Both the position numbers and the translations under genes were made by a program. The notes beneath the pieces were generated by a model that did no database searches, was not told where the DNA came from, and saw only the letters and a program-made list of their open reading frames with translations. From Magnetospirillum sp. XM-1 (GTDB taxonomy: Bacteria; Pseudomonadota; Alphaproteobacteria; Rhodospirillales; Magnetospirillaceae), in the NCBI RefSeq assembly GCF_001511835.1, contig NZ_LN997848.1, positions 3,686,001 to 3,750,000 of the forward strand: a stretch of 64,000 nucleotides of DNA, in the 5' to 3' direction. The stretch's first letter is position 1. The number at the start of each line of letters is the position of its first letter. Below are positions 18,097-28,512 of this stretch, one piece after another.

Positions 18097-19175
18097 GACT
18101 TGCTGTAATCGTCCCCGATTCCGTCGTAGAGCGAGCTTCGCATGTAGTTCTGCAGCGCGAAGCGGACCAGCACGCCGATCACCGAGGCGGCGGGCACCGC
18201 CAGCAGGATGCCGACGAAGCCGAACAGGGCGCCGCCGGCCAGCAGCGAGAAGATGATCCACACCGGATGCAGCCCCACCCGGTCGCCCACCAGCTTGGGC
18301 GTCAGGAAGTTGCCTTCCAGGATGTTGCCGAACAGGAACACGACGCCGACGCCGCCCAAAAGGTGCCATTCGCCGCCCTGGGCCAAGGCCAGCCCGACGC
18401 TGGCGATCAGGCCGATCAGCATGCCCACATAGGGAACGAAGGCTCCAAGCCCGGTGCCCAGGCCGATCATCAGGCCGAGGTCCAGACCGGTCAGCGTCAG
18501 CCCGACGCCGTAGAACACGGCCAGGATCATGCAGACCATGGCCTGGCCGCGCACGAAGCCGGCGATGGTGCGGTCGATCTCCTTGAGTTCATGACGGATG
18601 GTGTCGGCATGGTGGCGGGGCAGCCAGTGATCCACCTTGACGACCATGTGGTCCCAGTCGCGCAGCAGGTAGAAGGTCACCACCGGGGTGATGAACAGCA
18701 GCGACAGGATGCTCATGGCGGCGATGCCGCCCGACAGCACGCCCTTGACCACGCCCAGGCCCCATTCCACCGCCGTGCCGGCATAGGCCCCGGCCGAGGC
18801 GCGCAGCTTGTCCAGATCCTCGGGCGACAGGTGGCGATAGACCTCCTCCAGCAGCGGCAGGGCGCGCTGATGCAGGGATTGGGCATAGGTCGGGACCTTC
18901 TGGACGAAGGTCACCACCTGGCTCTGGATGACCGGGGCCAGCAGGGTCAGGCCGATTCCCAGCACGCCGAAGAACACCAGGCAGATGATCCCCGTGGCGA
19001 GCGTGCGCGACAGCCCGGCCCGCTCCATGCGATCGGCCAGCGGATCGAGGAAATAGGCCACCGCCATGCCGGCCACGAACGGCAGCATTACGCCGCGCAG
19101 CATGTAAAGCAGCACCAGGAAGACGGCGCCGCCGATCAGCCAGAAGCGCAGCCGCTGCCCCGAACTCATGCTCAT
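18093..19175 (-). CDS. AI-2E-family inner-membrane permease
   Basis: 360 aa with about eight hydrophobic helices in the usual pattern: two N-terminal, one near 60-90, a long soluble stretch (100-145), then a C-terminal block containing FVPYVGMLIGLI and EGNFLTPKLVGDRVGLHP. The family includes TqsA and Na+/H+ antiporters; the substrate is unknown here. The start at MSMSSG is chosen for AAGGGGG upstream; a second ATG lies two codons later. Both ends overlap neighbours by four bases (ATGA), so the DUF2066-permease-hdaA-SDR genes form a coupled operon. Confidence 0.9.
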   Translation of the reverse strand: MSMSSGQRLRFWLIGGAVFLVLLYMLRGVMLPFVAGMAVAYFLDPLADRMERAGLSRTLATGIICLVFFGVLGIGLTLLAPVIQSQVVTFVQKVPTYAQSLHQRALPLLEEVYRHLSPEDLDKLRASAGAYAGTAVEWGLGVVKGVLSGGIAAMSILSLLFITPVVTFYLLRDWDHMVVKVDHWLPRHHADTIRHELKEIDRTIAGFVRGQAMVCMILAVFYGVGLTLTGLDLGLMIGLGTGLGAFVPYVGMLIGLIASVGLALAQGGEWHLLGGVGVVFLFGNILEGNFLTPKLVGDRVGLHPVWIIFSLLAGGALFGFVGILLAVPAASVIGVLVRFALQNYMRSSLYDGIGDDYSKS

Positions 19176-20248
19176 GGCACCCCCTTGAGCCGCATCACCC
19201 AGAATCCCTCGTTCCAATCCAGCAGCAGCCCGGCGGCACCTAAGGTGGTCTTCACCTGCTCGGGCTCGCCCACCGTGTGCAGCATCAGGGCCGCCTCTTC
19301 CCGAGACAGCGAGACGATCTCCCAGCGACGCACCAAGGTGACGCGGCCCAGCCTTTCGCGCACCGCGATCCAGTCCTCCAGGCCCTTGAGCGGGGCCATC
19401 ACCGCCATGGAGGCCGCCCGGTCGAAGGACAGCAGGTTAGACTGCTTGTAGGCGTTGTCCAGGGTTTGGCCGGCTTCGGACGCCGCCTGGCGCAGCGCCG
19501 CGTCCAGACCGGCCTCGCCGATGGGATAGGAGCGGGTGTCGAAGGGCTTCATCACCCCGGGCATGCCGGTGGCGGTCACGTCGACGGCGTTGGTGGCGCC
19601 GTTGACCATGGCGGTCATCACCAGCACGTCGGGGGTGCGGAAACGGGCGCCGAGACCGGCCAGCGCCTCGGAATCGCCGGCCAGCGCCTTCTCCACCGTG
19701 AGCGACTGGATGTCGGCGATGTCACCGGTGGGCACCGCCAGCGGCACCAGACCGCCGCTGCCCAGGCCCAGCCACGCGGCCCGCCACGGATTGGGATCGT
19801 CCCACAGCAGGGCGCGGCCGACCCCGATGGGACGGAACACCGGCACGATCACCACCGGACGGGGCCGGGGTTCGGCATATTTGACGCCGGCGCCCTGGAG
19901 CAGCTTCTTCACCGCCTGCGGATTGTAGCGGACGGTGAGCGTGGCGATGTAGCGCACCGCCGACGAGCGCTCGTGCTCGATGGCCACGTCGCGCACGTAT
20001 TGCAGCGCGTCGGCATGGGGCAGGCGACCATGGTCGGCGGGCATGGTGAGACGTTCGAGCAGACGCCGGAAGCCGACCCTCTCGGCCTCGGCGATGGCCT
20101 GTTCCTTGGCCGCCGCCACGCCCTGGGCGGTGACGTCCACCTCGATGCCGCGCACGGCGAAGGCGTCGGCGGCCATGGAGACGCCGGGAAGCGCCAGCAG
20201 CGCGACAACAAGGACCAGCCAACCGAGCCGGAGACCGCGAGAAGACAT
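19172..20248 (-). CDS. DUF2066 exported protein
   Basis: 358 aa with an N-terminal signal peptide ([22 protein letters not shown]), so periplasmic or envelope-bound. The family domain starts at [14 protein letters not shown] and includes FRRLLERLT. Function of DUF2066 is unknown, but it is typically encoded beside hdaA and purM as here. First gene of its operon, 63 bases from the divergent purM start. No good ribosome site precedes the chosen ATG, so an upstream start is possible. Confidence 0.8.
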   Translation of the reverse strand: MSSRGLRLGWLVLVVALLALPGVSMAADAFAVRGIEVDVTAQGVAAAKEQAIAEAERVGFRRLLERLTMPADHGRLPHADALQYVRDVAIEHERSSAVRYIATLTVRYNPQAVKKLLQGAGVKYAEPRPRPVVIVPVFRPIGVGRALLWDDPNPWRAAWLGLGSGGLVPLAVPTGDIADIQSLTVEKALAGDSEALAGLGARFRTPDVLVMTAMVNGATNAVDVTATGMPGVMKPFDTRSYPIGEAGLDAALRQAASEAGQTLDNAYKQSNLLSFDRAASMAVMAPLKGLEDWIAVRERLGRVTLVRRWEIVSLSREEAALMLHTVGEPEQVKTTLGAAGLLLDWNEGFWVMRLKGVP

Positions 20249-20311
20249 TGCAAACCGTCCGGGATGAAGTATTTTGACCCACTCGATTTTCGCCGAGACC
20301 ATACCACACCC

Positions 20312-21406
<1,095 letters not shown>

Positions 21407-21414
21407 CGCCCGCT

Positions 21415-21445
21415 TGTCATCCCGAGGCGCAGCCGAGGGATGACG
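21415..21445. repeat. dispersed palindromic element between purM and purN
   Basis: TTGTCATCCCGAGG..CCGAGGGATGACGG, an imperfect palindrome of the same family as the elements near 2271, 3447 and 3509. Confidence 0.55.
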
Positions 21446-21462
21446 GTCAAGGATCGAGGACG

Positions 21463-22080
21463 ATGAGCTTGAAGAAGAAGAAGGTCGGCGTTCTGGTCTC
21501 GGGCCGGGGCAGCAATCTCCAGGCCCTGCTCGACGCCTGCGCCGATCCCTCCTTCCCGGCCGAGATCTCCCTGGTGATCTCCAACGTGCCCGGCGTCTAC
21601 GCCCTGGAGCGCGCCGAGAAGGCCGGCGTGCCGACGCTGACCATCCCGCACAAGGGCTTTCCGAGTCGCGAGGCCTTCGACGCCGAGATGGACAAGGCGC
21701 TTCGGGCCGCCGGCATCGAGATCGTCTGCCTGGCCGGCTTCATGCGCCTGCTGTCCACACCCTTCGCCGAAGGCTGGCGGGGCCAGATGATCAACATCCA
21801 TCCCGCCCTGCTACCCTCGTTCAAGGGGTTGCACACCCACGCCCGCGCCATCGAGGCGGGGGTGAAGCTGCACGGCTGCACCGTCCATCTGGTGACGCCG
21901 GAACTGGACGACGGCCCCATCCTGGTGCAGAAGGCGGTACCGGTCCTTAGCCAAGACGACGAGGACACGCTGGCCGCCCGCGTGCTGGAGCAGGAGCACA
22001 AGGCCTACCCGGAAGCGCTGCGCCTCTTGGCCGAGGGCCGCGTCACCGTCGAAGGCAACCGTGCCCTCATCCGTGAGTGA
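21463..22080 (+). CDS. purN: phosphoribosylglycinamide formyltransferase
   Basis: 205 aa. Transfers formyl from 10-formyl-THF to GAR in purine synthesis. GRGSNLQALLDA binds GAR phosphate, NIHPALLPSFKG carries the catalytic Asn and His, and TPELDDGPIL the catalytic Asp. The start MSLKKKK follows GAGG. Its last 20 bases overlap the next gene in another frame. Confidence 0.95.
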   Translation: MSLKKKKVGVLVSGRGSNLQALLDACADPSFPAEISLVISNVPGVYALERAEKAGVPTLTIPHKGFPSREAFDAEMDKALRAAGIEIVCLAGFMRLLSTPFAEGWRGQMINIHPALLPSFKGLHTHARAIEAGVKLHGCTVHLVTPELDDGPILVQKAVPVLSQDDEDTLAARVLEQEHKAYPEALRLLAEGRVTVEGNRALIRE

Positions 22081-23044
22081 CCCCGCCTCCATCCTGATCT
22101 ATGTCGGCCTGGACGCGGTCGGCGACGGCTTGATCAAGCTGCCGTTCATCCGCGCCTTGCGCGCCGCCTTCCCCAAAGCCCGCATCACCTGGATGTCGGG
22201 CAAGGGACCGACGGTGTTCGAGGATATCCTGGCGCCGCTGGTCACCGGCCTGATCGACGAGATCCTGCCCTTCACCCGCATCGGAGAGCGGCCTTTGGAA
22301 CTGATGGGCCGCCGCCCCCTGCCCGGCCGTTCTTTCGACCTGATCATCGACACCCAACGGCGCGGCCTGACCACCCTGGTGTTGAAGCGCATCCGCCATG
22401 GCCGCTTCATCTCGGCCACCGCCGGTTTCCTGTTCTCGGACGGCAAGCCCGCCGACACCACCCGGCCGGCGGCCATGATCGGCCAGCTGATGCAGCTGGT
22501 CGAGGCGGCGGCGGGCCGCAAGGTGGCAGAAACCTCCCCCCTGCCCCGCGATGCGGCCATCGAGGCCGAGGCCGAACGCCTGCTGCCCGCCGGGCCGCGC
22601 TATGTGGGGCTGGCGCCCGGCGCGGGCGGGCGCTGGAAATGCTGGCCGCTGGAGCGCTACATCGCGCTGGCCGCCGGGCTGAAGGACGCCGTGCCGGTCT
22701 TCCTGCTGGGTCCCGCCGAGGCCGAGGACTGGGCCGCCACCATCCGGGCCGCCCTGCCCCAGGCCTTGCTGCCGCTGCAGGACACGGCGAGGCTCACCCC
22801 CATGCTGACCATCGCGCTGGGCCGCCGGCTGGCGGCGGCGGTGGCCAACGACAGCGGCACCGGCCACATGCTGGGCGCCGCCGACATTCCGCTGGTCTCG
22901 CTGTTCGGGCCCACGGCCGCCCACAAGTTCGCGCCCCACACCCGCCGGGCGGCCATCGTCCGCGCCCAGGATTTCGGCGGCGAGGCCATGGACTCCATTC
23001 CGCTGGAGGCCGTGGAAAAGGCCCTTCTGCCGTTGTTACTTTGA
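22061..23044 (+). CDS. glycosyltransferase family 9 (heptosyltransferase-like)
   Basis: 327 aa, GTG start inside the purN tail. Features of GT9 enzymes that add heptose to lipopolysaccharide core: N-terminal [42 protein letters not shown], and [17 protein letters not shown] followed by LFGPT. It probably acts at the cytoplasmic face of the inner membrane. The acceptor and donor cannot be told from sequence. The overlap suggests co-expression with purN. Confidence 0.87.
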   Translation: MPSSVSDPASILIYVGLDAVGDGLIKLPFIRALRAAFPKARITWMSGKGPTVFEDILAPLVTGLIDEILPFTRIGERPLELMGRRPLPGRSFDLIIDTQRRGLTTLVLKRIRHGRFISATAGFLFSDGKPADTTRPAAMIGQLMQLVEAAAGRKVAETSPLPRDAAIEAEAERLLPAGPRYVGLAPGAGGRWKCWPLERYIALAAGLKDAVPVFLLGPAEAEDWAATIRAALPQALLPLQDTARLTPMLTIALGRRLAAAVANDSGTGHMLGAADIPLVSLFGPTAAHKFAPHTRRAAIVRAQDFGGEAMDSIPLEAVEKALLPLLL

Positions 23045-23099
23045 CCCAGGTCAAGGCTGGGTCTACCATATTCCCGCAACCGCAACACCGAGTGCCGTC

Positions 23100-23624
23100 A
23101 TGAATATCAAGGACCATATCCGCGGCGTTCCCGACTTCCCCAAGCCGGGCATCCTGTTCTACGACATCTCCACCCTGCTGGCCCATCCCGACGCCTGGCA
23201 GGTGGCCATGGGCCGCCTGGCCCGCGACATCATCCGGTTCCAGCCCGACGTGCTGGCCGGCATCGAATCGCGCGGCTTCCTGGTGGCGGCGCCGCTGGCG
23301 CTGAAGCTGGGCTGCGGCTTCGTCATGCTGCGCAAGAAGGGCAAGCTGCCGGGCGAGACCATCCGCCACGACTACGCCCTGGAATACGGCACCGACACCA
23401 TCGAGATCCAGAAGGGCGCCATCGAGGAGGGCAAGCGGGTGGTGATCCTCGACGATCTGCTGGCCACCGGCGGCACCATGGCGGCGGGCGTCGAGCTGCT
23501 GCGCAAGATCGGAGCCCACGTCACCGGCGCGGCCACCATCATCGACCTGGCCTTCCTGCCGGGCAAGCAGCGGCTCAAGGAACTGGACGTTCCCTTCACC
23601 TGCCTCGCCTCCTACGACGAATAG
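23100..23624 (+). CDS. apt: adenine phosphoribosyltransferase
   Basis: 174 aa purine-salvage enzyme making AMP from adenine and PRPP. The PRPP loop [14 protein letters not shown] and the N-terminal [14 protein letters not shown] are diagnostic. IESRGF and RKKGKLPG are also typical. Followed nine bases later by a sensor kinase gene. Confidence 0.96.
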   Translation: MNIKDHIRGVPDFPKPGILFYDISTLLAHPDAWQVAMGRLARDIIRFQPDVLAGIESRGFLVAAPLALKLGCGFVMLRKKGKLPGETIRHDYALEYGTDTIEIQKGAIEEGKRVVILDDLLATGGTMAAGVELLRKIGAHVTGAATIIDLAFLPGKQRLKELDVPFTCLASYDE

Positions 23625-23633
23625 GAGCGGGAG

Positions 23634-25661
23634 ATGCCCTTCGCGGGGATCGAGGCGGCCTTGGCCGGAATGGCGGTGGGAGCGGCGGTGACGCTGCTCG
23701 CGCTCGGCCGTCGCCGTGCCCGCCCCGCGACGAACGGAGAGGCAGCGCTGGACGCCCAGCGGCTTCTGGTCGAGGCCCTGGGCAACAGCCGGGACGGCGT
23801 CGCCCTCTACGACGCAGGCAATCTGCTGATCACCTGCAACGAGCGCTATCGCCAGCTGCTGTCGCCCATCAAGGATCTGATCGTTCCGGGTGCGCGCTTC
23901 GACGACCTGATGGCCGAACTCGCCCGGCGCGAGAACAAGGGCGGGGACTGGCTGGGGCGCAAGATGTCGGGCGGCGGGCTGACCGACGCCACCGCCGGCG
24001 ACGACAAGTTCCGCGACGGACAGTGGATCAGCGTCGCCGCCTACGCCACCCAGGAAGGAGGCCAGCTGCGCATCCTGCGCGACATCACGCCGCGCAAGCA
24101 GGCGCAGATCTCGCTGGAAGGCACGGTGTCCTGGCTGAAGGGCGTGATGGACACGGTGGTGGACGGCATCGTCACCATCGACGAGACCGGCACGGTCTTG
24201 AGCTTCAATCCGGCGGCAGAACGCCTGTTCGGCTGGACCGCCGACCAGGTGGTGGGGCGCAACGTCAGCATGCTGATGCCCGATCCCCATCAGAGCGCCC
24301 ATGACGGCTACATCCGCTCCTATCTCGAGACCGGAATCCGCAAGATCGGCTCGGCGGGGCGCGAGGTGGAGGGCCTGCGCCGGGACGGCACGCGCTTTCC
24401 CATGGAACTGGCCATCGCCGAGATGCACCAGGGCGACATGCTGACCTTCATCGGCGTGATCCGCGACATCAGCGAGCGCAAGAAGAATGAACAGGCGCTG
24501 ATGGACAGCCAGGACCGCCTGCGCCAGGAGGCGGACCGGCTGCAGGCCATCATCGACAACATGCCCCAGGGCGTGGCGGTGTTCGCCTCGGACGACGCCC
24601 TGATCGCGCTCAACGAATCGGCCATCCGCATGCTGGGCCTGCCCAACGCGGAGATCACGCCCGGCACCATCGACATCTCGCTGTTCATGGCGCTGCTGGC
24701 CGCCAACGACACTCCGCCCGGCCGTCACAGCGCCCAATTGACCGCCGATCTGGCCGAAAGTATCCGCGAACGTCCGGAAATGGTGTTCGAGCATTTCGCC
24801 CCCAGCGGCATCATCATGGAGGTGCGGTCCTCTTCCATGCCGGGCGGCGGGCTGATCCTCAGCTTCACCGACGTCACCTTCCGCAAGCACACCGAGCAGA
24901 CGCTACGCGACGCCAAGGAGGAGGCCGAGCGCGGCAACCGGGCCAAGAACACCTTCCTGGCCAATATCAGCCACGAGCTGCGCACCCCCTTGAACGCCAT
25001 CATCGGCTTTTCCGAGATGATGAAGCACGAGATCTTCGGGCCGCTGGAGCCGGCCAGCTACCGCACCTACGTGGACGACATCCACGAAAGCGGCCAGCAC
25101 CTGCTGGAACTGATCAACGACATTCTGGACATGTCCAAGGCCGAGGCCGGGATGACCGACCTGATGGAGGCGGCGGTGCATGTCCCCGACATGATCCGCA
25201 CCGCCATACGGCTTTTGAGCCGCCGGGCCGACAATGCCGGCATCAGCCTGGTCGAGGACCTGCCCCCCTCGCTGCCGCTGCTGCTGGCCGACGAGCGGCG
25301 ACTGCGCCAGATCATCCTCAACCTGGGCTCCAACGCGGTGAAATTCACCGACGAGGGCGGTCGGGTCGTCATCGGCGCCCGCGTCGCCAAGGCCGGGTTC
25401 ACCATCACGGTGACCGATTCCGGCATCGGCATGACCTCGGAGGAAATGCGGCTGGTGATGGAACCCTTCGTTCAGGCCGACACCAGGCTGTCGCGCAAAT
25501 ACGAGGGCAGCGGCCTCGGCCTGCCGCTGACCAAGGCCCTGGTCACGGCCCATGGCGGGACGCTGGCCCTGGACAGCGAGCCGGGACGCGGCACCACCGT
25601 GACCGTCACCTTCCCGGCGTCACGCATCGTCACCGACAACATGGCGGCGGTCGATATCTAG
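23634..25661 (+). CDS. PAS sensor histidine kinase with FixL-like PAS domain
   Basis: 675 aa. One N-terminal hydrophobic helix (about 8-25) may anchor it. Three PAS domains follow: about 45-150, 165-280 and 300-420. Then HisKA with His447 (NISHELRTPLNAI) and HATPase (DSGIGM, GSGLGLPL). The middle PAS resembles the heme-PAS of FixL: His223 and Arg243 match, by spacing, the heme ligand His200 and gating Arg220 of Bradyrhizobium FixL, while positions equal to Arg206 and His214 differ. Oxygen sensing is therefore possible but unproven. No regulator is adjacent; probably co-transcribed with apt. Confidence 0.9.
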   Translation: MPFAGIEAALAGMAVGAAVTLLALGRRRARPATNGEAALDAQRLLVEALGNSRDGVALYDAGNLLITCNERYRQLLSPIKDLIVPGARFDDLMAELARRENKGGDWLGRKMSGGGLTDATAGDDKFRDGQWISVAAYATQEGGQLRILRDITPRKQAQISLEGTVSWLKGVMDTVVDGIVTIDETGTVLSFNPAAERLFGWTADQVVGRNVSMLMPDPHQSAHDGYIRSYLETGIRKIGSAGREVEGLRRDGTRFPMELAIAEMHQGDMLTFIGVIRDISERKKNEQALMDSQDRLRQEADRLQAIIDNMPQGVAVFASDDALIALNESAIRMLGLPNAEITPGTIDISLFMALLAANDTPPGRHSAQLTADLAESIRERPEMVFEHFAPSGIIMEVRSSSMPGGGLILSFTDVTFRKHTEQTLRDAKEEAERGNRAKNTFLANISHELRTPLNAIIGFSEMMKHEIFGPLEPASYRTYVDDIHESGQHLLELINDILDMSKAEAGMTDLMEAAVHVPDMIRTAIRLLSRRADNAGISLVEDLPPSLPLLLADERRLRQIILNLGSNAVKFTDEGGRVVIGARVAKAGFTITVTDSGIGMTSEEMRLVMEPFVQADTRLSRKYEGSGLGLPLTKALVTAHGGTLALDSEPGRGTTVTVTFPASRIVTDNMAAVDI

Positions 25662-25702
25662 AGTCTGCCCGGGTTTCACAGAATCGATTTTTCGTTTCGT
25701 CA

Positions 25703-25753
25703 CCCCCGGACTTGATCCGGGGGTCCATGGATTGCCGGGTCAAGCCCGGCAAT
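25703..25753. repeat. double intergenic palindrome
   Basis: CCCCCGGA-cttga-TCCGGGGG (25703-25723) and ATTGCCGGG-tcaag-CCCGGCAAT (25731-25753) in the gap between convergent genes. It is a type of repeat common in alphaproteobacterial intergenic DNA and may also terminate transcription. Confidence 0.6.
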
Positions 25754-25799
25754 GACGGCCAATGGAGATGCTTCCTTCTAAGCCGAGCGGACTCTATCC

Positions 25800-26207
25800 C
25801 TACCTCCGGCCCAGCTCGATCTTGGGACAGCGGTCCATCACCACCGCCAGTCCCGCCGCCTCGGCGCGGGCGGCCGCCTCCTCGTTGATCACGTCCAGCT
25901 GCATCCAGACCACCTTGGCGCCCATGGCGACGGCCTCGTCGGTGATGGGGCCGGCGGCGTCGGAATTGCGGAAGATGTCCACCATGTCCACCGGAAACGG
26001 GATGGACGCCAGGTCCTTGTAGACCGTCTCGCCCAGGAATTCCTGCCCGTCCAGGCCGGGATTGACCGGCACCACGCGATAGCCGCGCTGCTGGAGATAG
26101 GCGGCAACGTAATGGCTGGGCCGCGAGGGATTGTTGCTGAAGCCCACCACGGCGATGGTGCGGACGGTCTTGAAGATATGGTCGATCAGGCTGTCGCTGG
26201 CAGGCAC
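25800..26207 (-). CDS. CoA-binding domain protein (YccU-like)
   Basis: 135 aa, GTG start with GGAG upstream. A stand-alone Rossmann CoA-binding domain: RTIAVVGFSNNPSRPSHYVAAYL, RVVPVNPGLDGQEFLGE, DMVDIFRNSD, KVVWMQLDVINEEAAARAEAAG and VMDRCPKIE. Related to the CoA-binding part of succinyl-CoA synthetase and YccU. It may bind CoA or NAD; role not known. Divergent from the hydrolase-decarboxylase fusion gene. Confidence 0.88.
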   Translation of the reverse strand: MPASDSLIDHIFKTVRTIAVVGFSNNPSRPSHYVAAYLQQRGYRVVPVNPGLDGQEFLGETVYKDLASIPFPVDMVDIFRNSDAAGPITDEAVAMGAKVVWMQLDVINEEAAARAEAAGLAVVMDRCPKIELGRR

Positions 26208-26300
26208 GTGCGTCTCTCCCGGAAGTCCGAAGGAAACTATAGCGGCCTTGCCGCCTTTCGCCAGCCTTCCTAAAGTGGCGCACTGGCCGGGGAGGAAGGG

Positions 26301-28460
26301 ATGGACGTCACGGTTCAAGGCAAGGCGGTGTTCGCCAGCGCGTTCGGCAAGGACTCCGATCCGGCCGTGCTGCTGGCGTACGGCGCCGGCGGCAGCCATT
26401 CCACCTGGAGCGGCATCGCCCAGGGCTTGGCCGCCCAAGGCTGGCGCGTGCTGGTTCCCGACCTGCCCGGCCACGGCGCCTCGCAAGGCCCCGCCCTGGA
26501 CACCATCGCCGCCCTGGCCGGCTGGCTGGCCGATTTCCTGAACGCCGCCGGGGTGGAGAAGGCCGTCCTGGCCGGTCATTCCATGGGAGCACTGGCCGCG
26601 CTCGAGTGTGCCGCCCGCCATCCCGACCGGGTCCGTTCCCTGCTGCTGCTGGGCGCCGCCGCGTCCATGCCGGTCAACCAGGCGCTGCTGGACATGGCCC
26701 GCGACGATCCCAACGCCGCCTGCGCCCTGATCGCCAAATGGGGGTTTGCCAAGGAGCCGCCCGCGCCCCCGGAGCTGATCACCGCGACCGCCGCCCATCT
26801 GGCCCAGGCCGCGCCCGGCGTGCTGCACGTCGACCTTGCCGCCTGCAGCGCCTATGACGGGGGCGACGCCGCCGCCGCCAGGGTCGGCTGCCCGGCCACG
26901 GTGATCGTCGGCGGCCAGGACCGCATGGCCTCGCCCGATGCCGGGCGCGCCCTGGCGGCGCGCCTGCCCCAGGGCCGCGCCGTGGTGCTGGAGCGGGCCG
27001 GACACCTGATGATGGCCGGACATCCCCAGGCCACCCTGGCGGCCATGGCCGACGCGCTCGATTCCGGCCTCGACCCCGCCGATTGGGAAGGCCTGCGCGC
27101 CCAGGCCCACCGCATGCTGGACGAAAGCCTGGACTTCATCCGGGACGTGCGCCGGCACCCGGTGTGGCGGCCCATGCCCGCCGAGGTGCGGGCCGCCTTT
27201 GACGCCCCCCCACCCAGGATGGGCCAGGAGCTTGCCGCCATCGATTCAGAATTCCGCCAACTGGTCGAACCTTTCGGCCCCGGCAACGTCCATCCCGGCT
27301 TCATGGGCTGGGTCCATGGTGGCGGCACGGTTGAAGGCATGCTGGCCGAGATGATGGCCGGCGGCCTCAACGCCAATCTGGGCGGCCGCGACCACGCCCC
27401 CATGGAGGTGGAGCGCCAGATCCTGCGCTGGATGCGGAACCTGTTCGGCTATCCCGAGGGGGCCAGCGGCCTGTTCGTCACCGGCACCTCCATGGCCAAT
27501 TTCCTGGCCCTTCTGGTGGCGCGGACCAGGGCGCTGGGGACCGGCATCCGGCGGACCGGCCTGTCCGGGGCCGAGGGGCTGGTCGCCTATGCTTCCGCCG
27601 CCGCCCATGGCTGCATCCCCCAGGCCTTCGAGATGAGCGGGCTGGGCGCGGCTTCCCTGCGCCTGCTGCCCACCGATTCCGCCCACCGCCTCGACATGGA
27701 GGCGCTGCGCCAGGCGGTGGCGGCCGACCGCGCCGCCGGGCGGCGGCCCTTCATGGTGGTCGGCAGCGCCGGAACGGTGGACGTGGGCGCCATCGACGAT
27801 CTCGGCGCCCTGGCAACCTTCGCCGAGGCGGAAGGAATGTGGTTCCACGTGGACGGCGCCTTCGGGGCGCTGGGCATGATGTCGCCCGAACTGGCGCCGC
27901 TGCTGGCCGGCATCGAGCGCTCGGATTCCATCGCCTTCGATTTCCACAAATGGGGACAGGTGCCCTATGACGCGGGCTACCTGCTGGTCCGTGACGGCGA
28001 GGCCCACCGGGCCGCCTTCGCCTCGCCCGCCGCTTACCTGAGGCGCGAGACGCGGGGACTGGCCGCCGGTTCGCCCTGGCCCTGCGATTACGGCCCCGAC
28101 CTGTCCAGAGGCTTTCGGGCGTTGAAGACCTGGATCACGCTGAAGGCCCACGGCATGGACGCGCTGGGCGCGGCCATGGCCCGCTGCTGCGAGGTGGCCC
28201 GCCACCTGGCCGCCCGCATCCAGGCCGAGCCGTCGCTGGAGCTCCTCGCCCCGGTGGCGCTCAACATCGTCTGCTTCCACCGCCCGGGAGCGGATTGCGC
28301 CCAAATCGTCGCCGATCTGCATGAAAGCGGCATCGCCGCGCCGTCCACCACCACCATCGACGGAAAACTGGCCATCCGCGCCGCCATCGTCAATCACCGC
28401 ACCAGGAAAAACGATGTCGATCGCATGGTCGATGAGGTTCTACGCGTGTCAACGAAGTAA
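26301..28460 (+). CDS. alpha/beta-hydrolase fused to PLP-dependent decarboxylase
   Basis: 719 aa, two enzymes in one chain. Residues 1-255 are an alpha/beta hydrolase: nucleophile Ser94 (AGHSMGAL), acid Asp207 (GGQDRM), His235 (AGHLMM). Residues 260-719 are a group II decarboxylase of the aromatic amino acid/glutamate type: His436 (AAAHGC) to stack on PLP, Asp518 (HVDGAFG), and Lys550 in DFHKWGQ forming the Schiff base. The second half starts as usual for the family (MLDESLDFI, HPGFMGWVHGGG). Substrates are unknown. GGAGGAAGGG precedes the ATG. First gene of a cluster with an ATP-grasp-like and another PLP enzyme; fusion confirmed by one uninterrupted frame. Confidence 0.9.
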   Translation: MDVTVQGKAVFASAFGKDSDPAVLLAYGAGGSHSTWSGIAQGLAAQGWRVLVPDLPGHGASQGPALDTIAALAGWLADFLNAAGVEKAVLAGHSMGALAALECAARHPDRVRSLLLLGAAASMPVNQALLDMARDDPNAACALIAKWGFAKEPPAPPELITATAAHLAQAAPGVLHVDLAACSAYDGGDAAAARVGCPATVIVGGQDRMASPDAGRALAARLPQGRAVVLERAGHLMMAGHPQATLAAMADALDSGLDPADWEGLRAQAHRMLDESLDFIRDVRRHPVWRPMPAEVRAAFDAPPPRMGQELAAIDSEFRQLVEPFGPGNVHPGFMGWVHGGGTVEGMLAEMMAGGLNANLGGRDHAPMEVERQILRWMRNLFGYPEGASGLFVTGTSMANFLALLVARTRALGTGIRRTGLSGAEGLVAYASAAAHGCIPQAFEMSGLGAASLRLLPTDSAHRLDMEALRQAVAADRAAGRRPFMVVGSAGTVDVGAIDDLGALATFAEAEGMWFHVDGAFGALGMMSPELAPLLAGIERSDSIAFDFHKWGQVPYDAGYLLVRDGEAHRAAFASPAAYLRRETRGLAAGSPWPCDYGPDLSRGFRALKTWITLKAHGMDALGAAMARCCEVARHLAARIQAEPSLELLAPVALNIVCFHRPGADCAQIVADLHESGIAAPSTTTIDGKLAIRAAIVNHRTRKNDVDRMVDEVLRVSTK

Positions 28461-28512
28461 TGCTTAACCATTTCGAGATAGTCTAGAGCGTCCCATTGCC
28501 CAAGGAATCCCC

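Noticed and set aside
22794..24890. 698-codon minus-strand frame
   Set aside because: Shadow of GT9, apt and the PAS kinase.
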